This document shows, piece by piece, positions 10,086 through 23,100 of a stretch of 64,000 bases of DNA. Numbering within the stretch: the first letter of the stretch is position 1; the number at the start of each line of letters is the position of its first letter. The stretch spans positions 95,253 through 159,252 of the forward strand of contig JBAKBP010003170.1 in the NCBI GenBank assembly GCA_037953745.1, written 5' to 3'. The notes below the pieces were generated by a model. That model searched no databases and was not told the origin of the DNA. It was given only the letters and a program-made list of their open reading frames with translations. This stretch comes from Lithodes maja. Its lineage: Eukaryota; Arthropoda; Malacostraca; Decapoda; Lithodidae. The position numbers and the translations under genes were made by a program.

Positions 10086-11193
10086 ACATCCGCAAAGTTA
10101 AAGGCAACGGTGAGCCAGTTGCTCCGATCTTTGCTGAGAACTCTCCCAAGGGAGTTGCAAAGGAGTCATTTGAGAGAACTTGTGACCTGTTAGGTAAAAT
10201 CATACTCAGCAGAAAAAATAGTGTTATCGCTCACATCAAATCTCTGGACCAAAGCTGGCCTCACTAACGGTGCTGTGGGAGTAGTCCATTCCATCATCTA
10301 TGAAGACAAGGTAAAGCCTCCATCACTCCCCATTGCTATTATTGCTACTTTCAGAGATTACATTGGCCCATCATATCTACCTAGCATTCCTAAATCAGTT
10401 CCCATCTGCCCAGTGAAGAGAGATCGGATGACTAATAAAGTTCACTGTTCAAGAGTAATGCTTCCAATAATCCTAGGTTATGCTCTATCCATCCACAAGC
10501 TCCAAGGATCAACTTGCGACAAGGTCATCCTCAACCCAGGAGAAAGGGAATTTGCCAGCGGTCTGCTTCTGATCGTAGCAACTAGAACAAAAACTTACCA
10601 AGGCCTTGCATTTCATCCTTTCCCCAACTTTGAGCAAGTTAGGAAGTCAAAATCCCTGAGGCAAAGACTCAAAGAGGAGGGAAGATTGATAGATCTAGAG
10701 AAAGTAACATTATCAAAGTATCAAAATATCATGAATAGTTATGGTAATTAAAGTATCTGATAGTGGAATTATGACATTTCTTGTAGCCTTTTTGTAGGAA
10801 CAAATTATCCAGTAGGCTACTGTACATAATTAATATTAAATACTTTTAGATATGTATATACGGGACATGTTAACCTGATAGGCTATGTGTGTAGTTAGTG
10901 GAACCAGGCAATCCTTGAAAATAGTAAGGTACCGTACATATTTATAAGAATTTACTTGATGAATATTGAATGCAATTTGCAAGTAATAATAAATAATAAT
11001 AATAAGCATGTTACTTATTTCTCATAAGCGCCAATTTTTCCGAAGAATTCACTAGCGCTCGAAAAGAGAAAGAAAAAAGAACAAAAATCAATGCATCAAA
11101 AGAAGGCTTATATACAACACACATTTAACAATCACTAGCAGTGGCAAAATAGCCTAAACTCTATAGCCATCTGTCATGACACCTCTCTCAAGA

Positions 11194-12920
11194 TCAGCTT
11201 CTCTCAAAGAGAAAAGTCTTAAGTTGTCTCTTGAAGCATTCAACAGAACTCAGTTGTCTCATGGACAGCGGCAACCTGTTATACAACCTCGGAGCCATGT
11301 AGGAGAATGACCTCTCTAAGAAAGAAGACTGCTGGAAAGCCCTTGGTTCATCAAGACGAAAATGGTTATTGTCATGACGCACAACTACACCATGGTGTGC
11401 CGGTGGGCGCCTGAGCAGCTCCGCAAGGTACCCAGGCTCACCAAATTTGAGAACCTTAAAAGTCACCAAACACAACTTAAATTCTATTCTTGCTCTTACT
11501 GGCAGCCAGTGCAGTTCTATGTGAAGAGATGTAGTAGGAGTTCTAGGTGGAACACCAAAAATTAGTCTTGCGGCCCTGTTAAGAACAGACTGAACTTTCT
11601 TCAAAATATAATTTGGAAGACCCACCAACAGGGCATTGCAATAATCAACACGAGAGAAGACCAATGAGTGAACCAACGTCAGGAGGCAACGTCTGGTTAT
11701 AAACGGCTTCACCAAATAGAGATTTCTGATGTGCAAGTAACAACTTTTAACTATCTGGTTTACATGCTCTTTGAAATCTAATCGGGAGTTCACATATACA
11801 CCCAGATTTCGAACAGAGTTGGCCGGTCGCAGCTGAGATCCACCCACATTGATGGAGAGGGCACCTACTATATCATCAGCTCTTCTATTTCCTCGGATGA
11901 TGAGAATATCAGTTTTACCATCATTTAGTTTAAGTTTTCTCGCTCTCATCCAGTTCTTGATATCAGACATCAACAATTCCATCTTACTCCGTATATCAAC
12001 TATATTTGTGATTCTCACATAAATCTGGGTGTCATCTGCATAAAAGTGAAAGGTGACATTATGTGCACGAAGCAGAAGAGACAAACTGCTAATATAAATT
12101 ATAAATAGGATAGGACCTAAAACTGATCCCTGCGGAACACCATACTGCAGGGGTGTCGAGTCCGAGACCACTTGATTTACCATCACACTCTGGGATCTAC
12201 CTGACAAGTACGACCCAAGAAGCAAGAGAGCGGAGTCACGCACACCACAATCATAAAGATCACTCAATAACAACTCGTGATCCACTGTGTCAAAAGCCGC
12301 AGAGAGATCAAGCAAGACCAATAGTGAGGCCACACCATTGCAAATGTTCTCAACTAGATCATTATGTACTCTAATCAATGCTGTTTCAGTTGAATGATGC
12401 TGTCGGTAAGCAGACTGAAAAATTGGGATAGTTTCATTCTGCTGAAGTAGTGGTTGTAATTGGTCAAGTATTGCACGCTCTAATATCTTTGATATGAAGG
12501 ACAGGTTGGAGACAGGACGATAGTTCAACATGTTCTCAACATCAAGTCCAGGTTTCTTTAGAGTAGGTCGGAGTAGTGCATGCTTTTCAGAATGTGGGAA
12601 GCTACCTTCAGAGAAGCACTTATTAATTATTTTGGAAATAAACTCAACTGTGTGATCATAGACTCTTGGTAGCTTGGAAACATTTATGGGATCCAACGGG
12701 CAAAATGTTTTATTGAGGTTTCTTATGTAGGACGAGATCATGTCCACCTCTACTGAGTGAAAGGATGAGAGGACATTATTAGGAATGTGTCGGGGTTGGA
12801 GTACAACTGAAAGTTCTTCACCAACAGAAGCATCATCCAGTTCCTGTCTTATGCGAGTTATCTTGCCAGCAAAAAATGCCACAAAGTTGGCAGCCAACTC
12901 GGCATCAGGTACAGAAGGTC
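11194..12920 (-). CDS. LINE C reverse transcriptase and C-terminal region
   Basis: An open reading of about 570 codons with all RT blocks: YRPVSNLSFISK, QSAYRQHHSTETAL, LLDLSAAFDTVDH, GVPQGSVLGP and the catalytic FYADDTQIY. It is followed by the thumb and a C-terminal block with ELHWLPVRARIEFKLC, typical of CR1/L2-type LINEs, and a stop after FLFERS at 11194. This domain primes reverse transcription at the nicked target. The N-terminal side runs to 12920, where a T1 MITE interrupts it. The upstream linker continues at 13409. The segment itself is free of stops, so the damage to this copy is by insertion. Confidence 0.93.
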
Positions 12921-12924
12921 TTAA

Positions 12925-13404
12925 CCCTCCAGCCCCGGCTATGTATTATATATATATTCCTCGAAATCCGGGTGTTTTGGCCGAAAAACGTCTAGGCTAG
13001 GCTACCGTATATTCGTTAATCAGACTGCTTCCCGCATTCCCGCGCATCCCCAAGCGTAGCTGTGTTATTTACCTGTAGAATGGCATTAAGTAGAGCTCTC
13101 TAAGTCAACTGGTTGAGCTGTGATGATGATTTCATTGGAGATAACTTTATGGCCAAAACAGCCACTTTACACCACTTTTCGATACTTAACAACAACATAC
13201 AGGCACACAAGAACAAGCGACGCTCTCCTTCTTGTGGCCGGAGATGCGGAGCGTCGGTCCAGCCGGCTGTTGTTTACATGCGTCGGACCGACGCCGTGCA
13301 CAGCAAGCTCACAGGCTGTGACGTCATGGGTGTTTAAGGGACCATCCGGGTTTCTGTTACATGCTTTTTTATGGGCGTTCAATAGCCCATCCGGGAACGG
13401 AGGG
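12925..13404 (+). mobile_element. TTAA-flanked piggyBac-derived MITE, family T1, in LINE C
   Basis: 480 bp flanked by TTAA at 12921-12924 and 13405-13408. Nearly identical to 4739-5218. Subterminal motifs at 13328-13343 (GGGTGTTTAAGGGACC) and 13373-13388 (GGGCGTTCAATAGCCC), each followed by ATCCGGG, 45 bp apart. In the first motif the arms read GGT/ACC, whereas in 4739-5218 they are GGG/CCC. Confidence 0.93.
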
Positions 13405-13408
13405 TTAA

Positions 13409-13765
13409 GCTGACTCTTGTTTTTCCAAGTAAACTGTTTACAATTGAAGCCAACCTCCTCTGGTCGTTACCACACGAGTCAACTTTTCCCTGATAATACA
13501 CTTTCTTTTCATCTTTGATTTTGTGGACCACAGCTCTTCTGGCTGACAGATATTGCAACCATGTAGAGTCTGTTTTATTTTTCCGCCATTCACGTTCAGC
13601 TCTTCTACGCGCTCTTCTACGCGCTCTTCTAAGAAATTTAACTCGAGTGCTATACCAGGGCGAATCATCTCGTACTATGATTTTCTTCTCTACTTCTGGA
13701 CAGTGATGATCGAACACTAATTTAAGTGCATTTCCATGTACTGTACCTCCACCAGCTCATCTGAA
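13409..13765 (-). pseudogene. LINE C linker between endonuclease and RT
   Basis: Minus-strand reading of about 110 codons, basic and rich in arginine (FLRRARRRARRRAE), with DDSPWYSTRV near its start. This is the usual segment between APE endonuclease and RT in CR1/L2-like LINEs. Upstream it is interrupted by Pao copy B at 13770. Joining it to 30105 across the insertion restores a continuous LINE order. Confidence 0.82.
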
Positions 13766-13770
13766 GTAAG

Positions 13771-15836
13771 TGTGGTAAACTATCAATGGAAGTTAAATAT
13801 TACTAAGCTATAATGAATCAAATAAAATCAATCTAAATGAAAACTACTCTATATCTAAATTGAATTCAATCTGAAACAAGCTAATTTATATCCAAAGGTC
13901 TCACATAACAAATGTATATATAGGGTAAGGTTATAAGGGTTAATATTAGCCAGGAATTAACTCACCAATAGTTCCACGTGGCAATGAGGCAAGGGAGAAC
14001 GTTTTATCCAATATGGCGGTGGACAATGGGGAACGAGACTTCGGTCCCAAGACTCGAGTCAAGTTAAAGAAAGAATAAATGATTACATGGGAATGGACAT
14101 GATTATTATAATGTATGCTTATCTATCAGTCAGTCATGATGTCGATGAGAGCGTCGTGATGGTGTAGCTGAGTGTATTGCTGTATGTGTATTGTGATTAC
14201 AGGCACAAAAGCACGATCAACTGAGGGCGGAAAATTGGATGTTAACTGGTTGGTGTTCGTGAAGGCTCTGGCGTACCTCAAAAGCACACCTTGCTGCCTT
14301 GGCAAACCGCCAGGAGCCCAAATGATCGTACCGCATTTAGGTTGCTCTATACGATAAATTATATTAATATATACGATAAATTCATATATACAGTAAACTT
14401 CCGTTAATCCAAAGGGCAGGGGACCGGCCCTCGTTCGGATTAGTGGATTTTTCGGATTATCGGACTTTACCCCTATGAACCTGTGTATGACGAAAACATC
14501 GAGACATTAGGCCACCCAAATGACACAATGGTGCACACACACATATCATATGTTCATGAAATCACTTCAAAAGTTTACCATTGTCATTGTAGCCTATTAC
14601 CTACTTCAAAACATTCAGATTAATGGTCAAAGGAATCTGCTGATATAAACGTCTTCTTCTTCTTCCGAGTTTGTCTTGCTCTTTAAGATCAGATGTGGTT
14701 CGGGAAGTAATGCCTTAACAACGGCACCTCCCTGAGAAGTTCTTGTAATTTTCCTTTTGTGATTTTTTTGAACCTGTGTATGACGAAAACATCGAGACAT
14801 TAGGCCACCCAAATGACACAATGGTGCACACACACATATCATATGTTCATGAAATCACTTCAAAAGTTTACCATTGTCATTGTAGCCTATTACCTACTTC
14901 AAAACATTCAGATTAATGGTCAAAGGAATCTGCTGATATAAACGTCTTCTTCTTCTTCCGTCTACTAGCAAGTTTGTCTTGCTCTTTAAGATCAGATGTG
15001 GTTCGGGAAGTAATGCCTTAACAACGGCACCTCCCTGAGAAGTTCTTGTAATTTTCCTTTTGTGATTTTCCTTTTGTGATGTGCTCTGTTATATTATATT
15101 GTATTGAAAGCACCCTTGTCTTGTTGTCTTGAAAGCACCCTTGGGACGCTCCGATCACTGAACTATAAATAGTAGCGTATCGGAACGTCCAAAGGTGCGT
15201 TTTCAAGCTCAAGGCTAATACATCCAAAGGTGCGTTTTCAAGCTCAAGACTGAATGCGCTTGCAGAAAATGCGGTGCAAGCCAGTAGCGCATCGGAGCGT
15301 CCCAAGGATGCGTTCAAGAGCAAAACAAACTCTCTAGCAGACGATGTGGAAGAAGAAGAAGAAGAAGAAGGTGTTTACGTTTATATCAGTAGCTTCCTTT
15401 GACCATTAATCTGAATGTTTTGAAGTAGGTAATAGGCTACAATGACAATGGTAAACTTTTAAAGTGAATTCATGAACATATGATATGTGTGTGCTCCATT
15501 ATGTGTCATTTGAGTGGCCTAATGCCTCAAAAAGGGGACTTTGGGACTTCTTGAAATTCGGACCATCGGGAGAATTCGGATTTGGCCTCAAATTGAAAAA
15601 TTCGGACTATTGGGAGATTCGAATCATCGGTCGTCGGATTAACAGACTTTTACTGTACTACATAAGACCATGGCAATATTGCTTAATAGCATATTAGGCC
15701 TTTTATAACTTAACTTATTTACAATCTTATAATATACGATCTACTCGTCCTACGTCGTGCTGTAGGAGAGATCGTGACGTCACAGAGACATACGAGATCA
15801 CAAAAGAGTCATATTCTATCGTATTTATACGATACA
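13771..15836 (-). repeat. BEL/Pao copy B 3' LTR
   Basis: On the + strand it begins TGTGGTAAACTATC and ends at ACGATA(CA) at 15834-15836. It is interrupted by the pogo-like element at 14391-15655. Without the insert it is about 800 bp and matches 24307-25027 very closely, which points to a fairly recent Pao insertion. The outer end of the 5' LTR finishes at ACGATA without CA, so the exact terminal bases (TG...CA or TATCG...CACA) are uncertain by two nucleotides. Confidence 0.9.
14391..15655. mobile_element. Pogo/Tigger-like foldback MITE in Pao LTR
   Basis: 1265 bp flanked by TA (14389-14390, 15656-15657). Ends are CAGTAAACTTCCGTTAATCC and its approximate complement GGATTAACAGACTTTTACTG. Long internal inverted repeats extend well inside: the block ending ATTCAGATTAATGGTCAAAGG near 14610 reappears inverted near 15400. 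A 293-bp unit is tandemly duplicated (14477-14769 and 14770 to about 15070). No transposase ORF. TA target and CAGT termini fit the pogo branch of Tc1/mariner; the assignment is from end structure only. Confidence 0.82.
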
Positions 15837-15873
15837 CTCCCCCCACAAAAAAGACCTGAACCCCACCTTAAAC

Positions 15874-16195
15874 CTAAAGTTGCCCAGAGGCTATCTTCTG
15901 ACGCCACAAGTCGACGGCGCCAGCAGCAGCGCGTCTGGGACGCGTCCCGGTCCGAGAATGATCACCATCAGTAAGAGGCGAGTCGTTCCTTTGAGAATCC
16001 TCGGACCCAGCAATAACAGGTGGAGCCTCAGATTGCAATGCGGAATCGAGCTCCAAAGCGTACAAACGTGCGATAGGACGAACAGTAGTTCCAGTGGCTG
16101 TCTTCAAAAGCGCCACCCGCTCTACAGAGTCTGCCCCCTTGTATACCTCCAATACGCTGCCTAATTTCCAGTATAAACGAGAACTATCTTCTTTG
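15874..16195 (-). pseudogene. BEL/Pao copy B pol C-terminal end
   Basis: The last ~105 codons of pol, from LYWKLGSVLEVYKGADSVER to the GQL stop at 15874. It is separated from the integrase by LINE F. It matches copy A 5223-5546 nearly residue for residue. It lies directly upstream (minus strand) of the polypurine tract and 3' LTR. Confidence 0.9.
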
Positions 16196-18285
16196 AAAGA
16201 TGAAAATGGAGAATTACTAGTGGAACCAGTTGAAGTGAGGAAAAGATATGCCAAGTATTTTGAATCTTTGTTAAATACAAGAGATGGAAGAGAAGCAGTG
16301 ATTGAAGCAGAGGTGGATGGAGATAGGTTACCCAGGCCACCCAGGTGGCAGGGAATGAATGAAAGGATTGAGGAAAATGAAGTGAAAGAAGCAGTGAAAC
16401 AAATGAGAGCGGGAAAAGCAGAAGGTTTGGATGGTATTGCTGTGGAGTGTATAAAGAAGGGTGGAGATGTGATAATAGATTGGTTGGTGAGACTTTTCAA
16501 CGTGTGCTTTGTTGTGTCAAGGGTACCAATAGACTGGAAGAGTGCATGTATTGTGCCGTTGTACAAGGGGAAGGGAGATCGGCAGGAGTGTTCAAGTTAT
16601 AGAGGTATTAGTTTATTGTCAGTGGTTGGAAAGCTGTATGGCAGGGTGTTGATAGAGAGGATAATAAAGTGTACAGAAGTTGCAATAGGAGAAGAACAGT
16701 GCGGTTTTAGGAGGGGAAGAGGGTGCGTGGATCAGATGTTTGCAGTAAGACAGTTATGCGAGAAGTATTTAGAGAAGCATAAGGAGATATTTTGGGCTTT
16801 TATGGACTTGGAAAAAGCGTATGATCGTGTGGACCGTGAAGCAATGTGGAAGGTGTTAAGGATTTATGAAATAGGAGGAAATTTGTTAGAAGCAGTTAAG
16901 AGTTTTTATGAAGGGAGCAGAGCATGTGTGAGAGTAGGAAATGGTGAGTTGAGTGAATGGTTTGAGGTAAAGGTAGGTTTGCGACAGGGTTGTGTAATGT
17001 CACCATGGCTGTTTAATATGTTTATGGATGGTGTGGTGAGGGAGGTGAAAAGGAGAACTATGGGAAGAGGATTGGGTTTAGTAGGAAAGAATGGTAGAGA
17101 TTGGGAGTTGAATCAGTTGCTGTTCGCTGATGACACAGCATTGGTGGCGGATTCTGATGAGAAACTGCAGCGGGTAGTCAAAGAGTTTGGTGTGGTTTGT
17201 GGAAGGAGGAAACTGAAGGTGAACGTCAATAAAAGTAAAGTAATGGTGTGTAATAGGGGAGAGCATAGGGTGAATCTAGATGTGAGGCTGGATGGGGAAA
17301 TATTGGAACAAGTAGAGTGTTTTAAATATCTAGGAGGAACGATAAGCAGGAGTGGAGGTATGGAAGTGGAGGTAAAACAGAGAGTGTGTGAAGGAAGGAA
17401 GGTTTTCGGAGCAATGGGAAGTATGTGGAAGACGAGAAATCTCGGAGTGAAAGTAAAAAGTGCACTGTATCAAGGAATTGTTGTGCCAACAGTGATGTAT
17501 GGGGCTGAGACATGGGCTCTGAAGAAAAAGGAGAAAAGAGGGCTGGATGTGATGGAGATGAGCTGCTTGAGGAGTATGTGTGGAGTTACTCGTAGAGACA
17601 GATTGAGGAATGAAGAGATACGTAGGAGAGTGGGGCAGCAGGAACATTTGTCAGCCAGAGTGGACAGAAGGGTGCTGAGCTGGTATGGTCATGTTGAACG
17701 AATGAGAGATGAAAGGCTTACAAAGAGAATATGTGAGTCAGGTACAAGGGGAGATAGAAGGGCAGGAAGACCCCCATTGAGATGGAGAGACTGTGTAAGA
17801 AAGGCTTTGGATGATAGAGGAATGACTATAGATCAGGCAGGGGAAGTGGTGGTGGACAGGAGTGAATGGAGAATGCTTGTGAATAGTTGAGTGAACACGT
17901 GGTCATTTGGAGTAAGGGGTCGGGCGCAAGTTCGACTAGATAATAGTCCATCAGGCGCCTGGCCCGGGGGGACGATTAATATGAAGGGTGTGCCTGGAAG
18001 TGTGGTGGGAGGGCTTGTGGCTTTGGCTCCGCTGCATGTCTGCCTGCCGAGATCGGAACCTCTCCGGGTGGTCAGGGGCCGGGGGAGTGCTGGAGCGACC
18101 TTGGTAACCCTGGTCTCTGGGTCTTCTCCTGGGTGACCTGGATGTGTGTGAGTTTGTGTTTTTTATCTGTGTTTATTTTTTGTTTTATGTTGTTTTTGTG
18201 TTTTCCCTGTTCTTGCTCTGTCTTGAGTCGGCTACCCCCAAAATGGGGATTGGGCCTGAGCATATAGATAGATAGATAGGTAGAT
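16196..18285 (+). mobile_element. LINE F: non-LTR retrotransposon with intact RT reading frame
   Basis: A 5'-truncated LINE inserted in Pao copy B pol. Its RT frame is open from the junction to the stop at 17890 (about 565 LINE codons) with YRGISLLSVVGK, EEQCGFRRGRGCVDQ, MDLEKAYDRVDR, GLRQGCVMSPWLF and catalytic LFADDTALVADS. The C-terminal part has WYGHVERM and GRPPLRWRDCV. A ~390-bp 3' UTR ends in a (GATA)n tail at about 18265-18283. A short duplication ATCTTCTTT (about 16187-16195 and just after 18285) flanks it. No endonuclease domain is retained. Clade not assigned; LINE G at 32289-34730 is its relative. A second copy is at 57060-58280. Confidence 0.92.
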
Positions 18286-18289
18286 CTTC

Positions 18290-20112
18290 TTTAATTAAAA
18301 CAACTTCACCAACTGTAGGTGCCGTTGGTCTACCAGAGGGAGTAACACTCCTTTCCCTCAATGCTAGCAGATATTCACTAATCCACCGTTTCCTAAAATC
18401 CTCGATTATCCTGGATATATACTGGTATCTCTTAGACACCGCTACCTCAGAGTACAACGAGGGATCCTCTAACTCTACTATGGACTGAAAATCAGATGGA
18501 AACGCAGTCAATGGTTTTCCATATAGCAAGTGAGCTGGCGTTAATGGTAGTGGTTCTTGCAGGTCGGTGTACACATATGTAAGCGGGCGATCATTCACGA
18601 CTGCCTCTATCTCTGTGAGGACTGTCGTCAACTCACTTTTCTTTAATAGAGCACGTCCTACAACCACTCTTAGTCCTGACTTTACTATGCCGACACATCG
18701 TTCCCACATTCCACCAAACCAAGGTGCCTTAACTGGAATGAACCTCCATTCGCACTTCTTCTCTCCCAAAAAAGTGATGACAGTAGGATCACTACTCATA
18801 TCCTTTAGATATTTTGATGCTTGGACATAAGTGGGAGCATTGTCGCTAAGAATGAGTTGAGGGAATGAACGACGGGCACAAAACCGTCTAAACGCCAACA
18901 TAAATTCTTCGCTAGACATATTATCACATAGTTCTAGGTGTACCGCTCGAGACGTCGCACAGGTAAACAATAATATATAAACCTTCTCATGCTCCCTCGT
19001 CTTCAATGCCCCTGTGTAATCTAATCCTACCGCTTGGAAAGGTTCTACGTGCTTTACACGGCATTCAGGTAGAGGTGGAGCTGGTCCAGTTGCATATGGT
19101 TTACCCTTTAGTCTCTGGCATATTACACACTTTCTCACTACGCGTCGAGCTACTTGTCGAACTCTGGGTATCCACCATGTGAGACGTAAATTTGATATAA
19201 TATAACATACCCCGTAGTGTTTTACTTCCCTATGTGCACGTATGATCAATAGATCAGTAACGTGATGTCTTGTTGGCATAAGTATAGGTCGGTTTGTGCC
19301 GTCTGGTACACCCGACCACTTCAGGCGACCCTCACACCTGATGAGGCCATTGTCTAGGTGCAACCTTAGTTGACGCACTATATTAGGCATTAATGTCTTA
19401 TTCGAGCTTTTCAAGGATTCTAATTCATTGGAAAAGGTTTCTATTTGAACCCATTTGGTCAAAGTTACTTCAGCTGCTTTAAATTCACGAGCATCAATGT
19501 TGTGACCCCTGTTGCAGAGTTGGCCCGTTACTTTAAGCTTGAGATTGGATACATATCGCAACACCCAAGCTACAACTCTGACTAGTTTATTATAGTCACC
19601 GAATCTTGCCCACTTCATGATAGGACCCGGTGGCTCATTTGGTTGGGCTGTAACTGCCACTGTTTCCAGTGGCAGAAGTCCCTCACCAACAGCATGCCAT
19701 ATCGTCCATTCACTTTCATGGAGCAGCCACTTTGGACCATGCCACCACAATTCGGACTTCATTAACTGGCTAGCCGTTATACCCCTAGTTATGAGATCAC
19801 TAGGGTTTTCCTTTGTATTTACATAATGATAAGCAACGTCTGGCAAAAGGGCTCTAATCTCATCTACCCTATTTCGCACATAAACTGGCAGAGACTTCTT
19901 GCTATGTATCCAGTTGAGTGCGACCTGACTATCGCACCATACATGAACGATTTCAATATTTAATTCGCTCTCGTATGCTGCGCGTACATGTTGCACCAGA
20001 CGTGCTAATAGCAGCATGGCAGTCAATTCCATTTTAGGGATAGTTACCTTTTTAACCGGGGCTACCTTGGCCCGGGCTGTAACTAAATGTGCCCCAAATG
20101 AAGTAACAACAT
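18290..20112 (-). pseudogene. BEL/Pao copy B RNase H and integrase
   Basis: About 600 codons. RNase H-like part with CDSQVALNWIHSKKSLPVY; integrase zinc-binding region (RAHREVKHYG and CVICQRLKG); the DDE core with VGLDYTG, LILSDNAPTY and GGMWERCVG all present, unlike copy A; then the integrase C-terminal region LTPAHLLYGKPL. It enters out of frame with the upstream RT because of a 5-bp insertion (CAGTA, near 20116) relative to copy A. It is truncated at its end by LINE F at 18285. Confidence 0.92.
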
Positions 20113-23100
20113 ACTGTATATGGCTACCCCGTATGCCGTGGCGCTAGCATCGCAAAACGTGTGTAACGTAACGTCACCGAACGCCGCCACTTTACGAGGT
20201 ATAGGTTTAGTACATAGGATGGCATATTCATTCAACAACAATGTCCCTTGGTTATTCAAGTCCTCGGGCAAACTGTCATCCCATCCTATCTTACGTCTCC
20301 AAACTTCCTGCATTAGAATCCTAGCTCTTATGGTAACGGGTAATGCTAGACCCAAAGGATCAAAAAATTGCGCAACTTTGCTCAACAGACTTCTTTTTGT
20401 GTGCGCTCCTGTCTGCTGAGCAAAAGACCTTGTTTGAAAAGTTAGTATGTCATGTTTAGGTTGCCAGATCATCCCCAAATTTCTGGACTTTTCCTGGTTA
20501 AGAGATGCCGTACCATCCACTTGTATTAAACTCTGAAGATCTTCACTATTAGTAACCCACTCGCGGAGAAATAGATGTGCATCCGCAAACAATCTGCGTG
20601 CTTGCCAGTATGCATACAACAAATCATCTTGACTATCGCTAGTACCCTGCAAATTGTCAATGTATAATCCGCGAGATAGTTTACTTGTGTCCTCATGAGT
20701 GTCAGCTAGATGTTTTCTGTTTGTGGCATTTAACAAAAACTGCGAGCAAGTGGCCCCAAAGAGTACAACCCGAAAACGGTATATTATAATGGGACTTTCA
20801 GAGTCGCTAATGTCGCCGAACCAAAGAAAGCGGGTAACATCTCTATCTTCCTCCTTCAGCTTGACCATCAAGAATGCCTTCTCGATGTCACTGGTATAGG
20901 CGTACTTCCCCAGCCTAAACCGCAATAGATGTTGGGACAGGTCCGACACCATGGACGGACCTGTCAACAGGCAGTCATTTAGACTGGGTTGTTGTCCTTG
21001 GTGGGCAGAACAGTCATACACCACCCGTATTGGTGTGGTGACGCTGTCTTTCTTTACCCCATGATGGGCCAGATAGTGAACCCTACCCTTCTTACACGGT
21101 TCCCTGACATCGACTCTCTCTATAAAGCCCCTATCCTCATAACTCCGAAATACATCGTCATACGCCTGGCGCGTGCTCGGTTCGTTAGACAATTTCCGCT
21201 GCAATGCGCGCAAGCGACCTAATGCCAAACCATAGTTGGTAGGCAGGCTTATCTCACTGTTCTTCCAGGGTAAACTAACTTTATATTGCTTGTCTGAGGC
21301 ACAGTAGCACACAGACTCGTCAAACCTTTGTAGCGCAACTTCCGAGTCATAATCAGTCTCCATAGGATTAATGTCTATGTGATCCAATCTCCACAGTCGT
21401 TCCAGGTCGAACTCGGCAGCCATCTTAGGGTCACTAGGTTGGGAATCCTCCCTTCCCAACTCCTCTGCCGCGGTTACATTGACTCTATATATCGAGACCG
21501 TGTCGACCAGGACCTTTGACTGTGTAGTATGCACCTTTCCGCTCATGCAGTATCCAAATTTAGTGGGGATTAAAACTACACCACACATCTTTTTAAATCC
21601 AGGGTATACTACTTCATAATAATGATCCACACCAAGTAGAACATGCACCTCACTCTGATTTCCCATGGGATCTGACAAGTTAACCCCTTTGCTACGTAAT
21701 GCGTGTTCCACCTTCTTCACACCCACAGATACATATTCTGGTAGGGTGTCTACTACGATACAAGTCATAAAGTACCGGTTTTTACGATAGAAATATGAAA
21801 TCTCCGCTATCTCGTAGTCTTGTTTATCAGTAACCCCTGTGAAGCCCTGTAATCGAAGAGTCTCAGCCCCTACGATTCGGTGCTTCAGTCCCACTAGTAC
21901 GGACCTCTTTATAAAGGAACGTTGAGACCCTTGATCTAGAAGTACCCGACAAACTTTGTTACTGTCATTACCTTCCATGGGAATCTGTATTGTGGGCAAT
22001 ATAGTGGTGTCTTGCGTGCTACCTAGTGTCACAGTTGTAGTACCCTCATTTTTGACGTCTTTGACTTTATCCGCTGTAGGACACAACTTATCAAAGTGAT
22101 GTCCTTTGCAGTGCCGACAGGGCCTTAAGTATGTAGCAGTACATTGTCCCTGCTTACCATGTTCCCCACTTAGACAACCTACACATAGCTTCAATCTTTT
22201 CGCCTGTGCTAGTTTTGTCTCATTTGTTGGGTATTTTATGCAGAAACTCCATTTATGTTTGTTGTTACATAGCTTACATAGAATCTGAGCAGGTTTCTTA
22301 TACACACCCTCTTTCTTTACTTTAGTCCCCACTGTCATGCTTATTGTTCCCCTCTTCTCCACATTCCCACTCCCTCCCGACACATACATTCTCCCTTTGT
22401 TCAACTGTAGATTATTGATCTCCTTACTGAACTGAGTTTTGAATTCCCCCAGCTCAAATGATCTTACCTTATCAAGTATTGCCATAGGAAGCTTCTGACG
22501 CAAGATAATGACTATCATTTCCTGCGTGGTAAGCCCTAGGGTGTCTAGCGATCGAGTATGGCACTCCATATTTGCCCTGAAGTTTGTCAACTCATCAACC
22601 TTATACTGTGGTTCTGCGAGCCCCAACAAGGCAACAACATGGGCCATCTTCAACTGCTCTCTATCCCCGTATATGGACTCTAATAGGTGTACCGCTTCAA
22701 GATAACTACCACCCACTACTGCAAAATCCTCTATTAACCCGGGAGCTGCGGGAAGACTCTTAAGAGTTCCCCCGGCGGACTGCGGGAAGACTCTCTGGAG
22801 TAAGTAAAACTAAAAATCAACTTTTTACATCGAAATTTTTTTTTTTTTTTATTTTTTATTTTTTTTTTTTATTTTTTTTTTGGCCCCTGGGCCATGCAAA
22901 ATCTCAGTCCTCTACCTCCCCTCCTTCCCCACTTTCCTCCTATTCCTCAGTTATCACCTATTTTCCCTATTATTCCCTTATTCTGAGGTATATTTTCGTG
23001 CTAACATTAGCGAGTTGCAAGCAGGGTGTTGTCATCACTGATGGCCATCGAGTGCAAGAGAGAGAGAGAGAGTATCGATCGACTGTGTCGCAGTGGCCTT

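Larger units (their letters stand above)
8690..10750 (+). pseudogene. PIF1-like DNA helicase, disrupted
   Basis: Superfamily 1 DNA helicase remnant read across several frames. Visible in order: an acidic lead-in (YYEAEQDYDD), Walker A (GAAGTGKS, about 8970), motif Ia-like PSGTAAYLIGG, Walker B (LVIDEKSMIG, about 9220), the motif III block GDWKQLPPV (about 9345), and near the C terminus GYALSIHKLQGSTCDKVIL (about 10480) and VATRTKTYQGL. This order is typical of PIF1 and of the helicase part of Helitrons. No Rep (rolling-circle) domain is seen. The copy is broken by stops, by a 35-bp tandem duplication (9131-9200) and by a SINE-like insert (9672-10085). It is more likely a remnant of a mobile element than a host PIF1 gene, but without ends this is inference. 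Confidence 0.8.
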
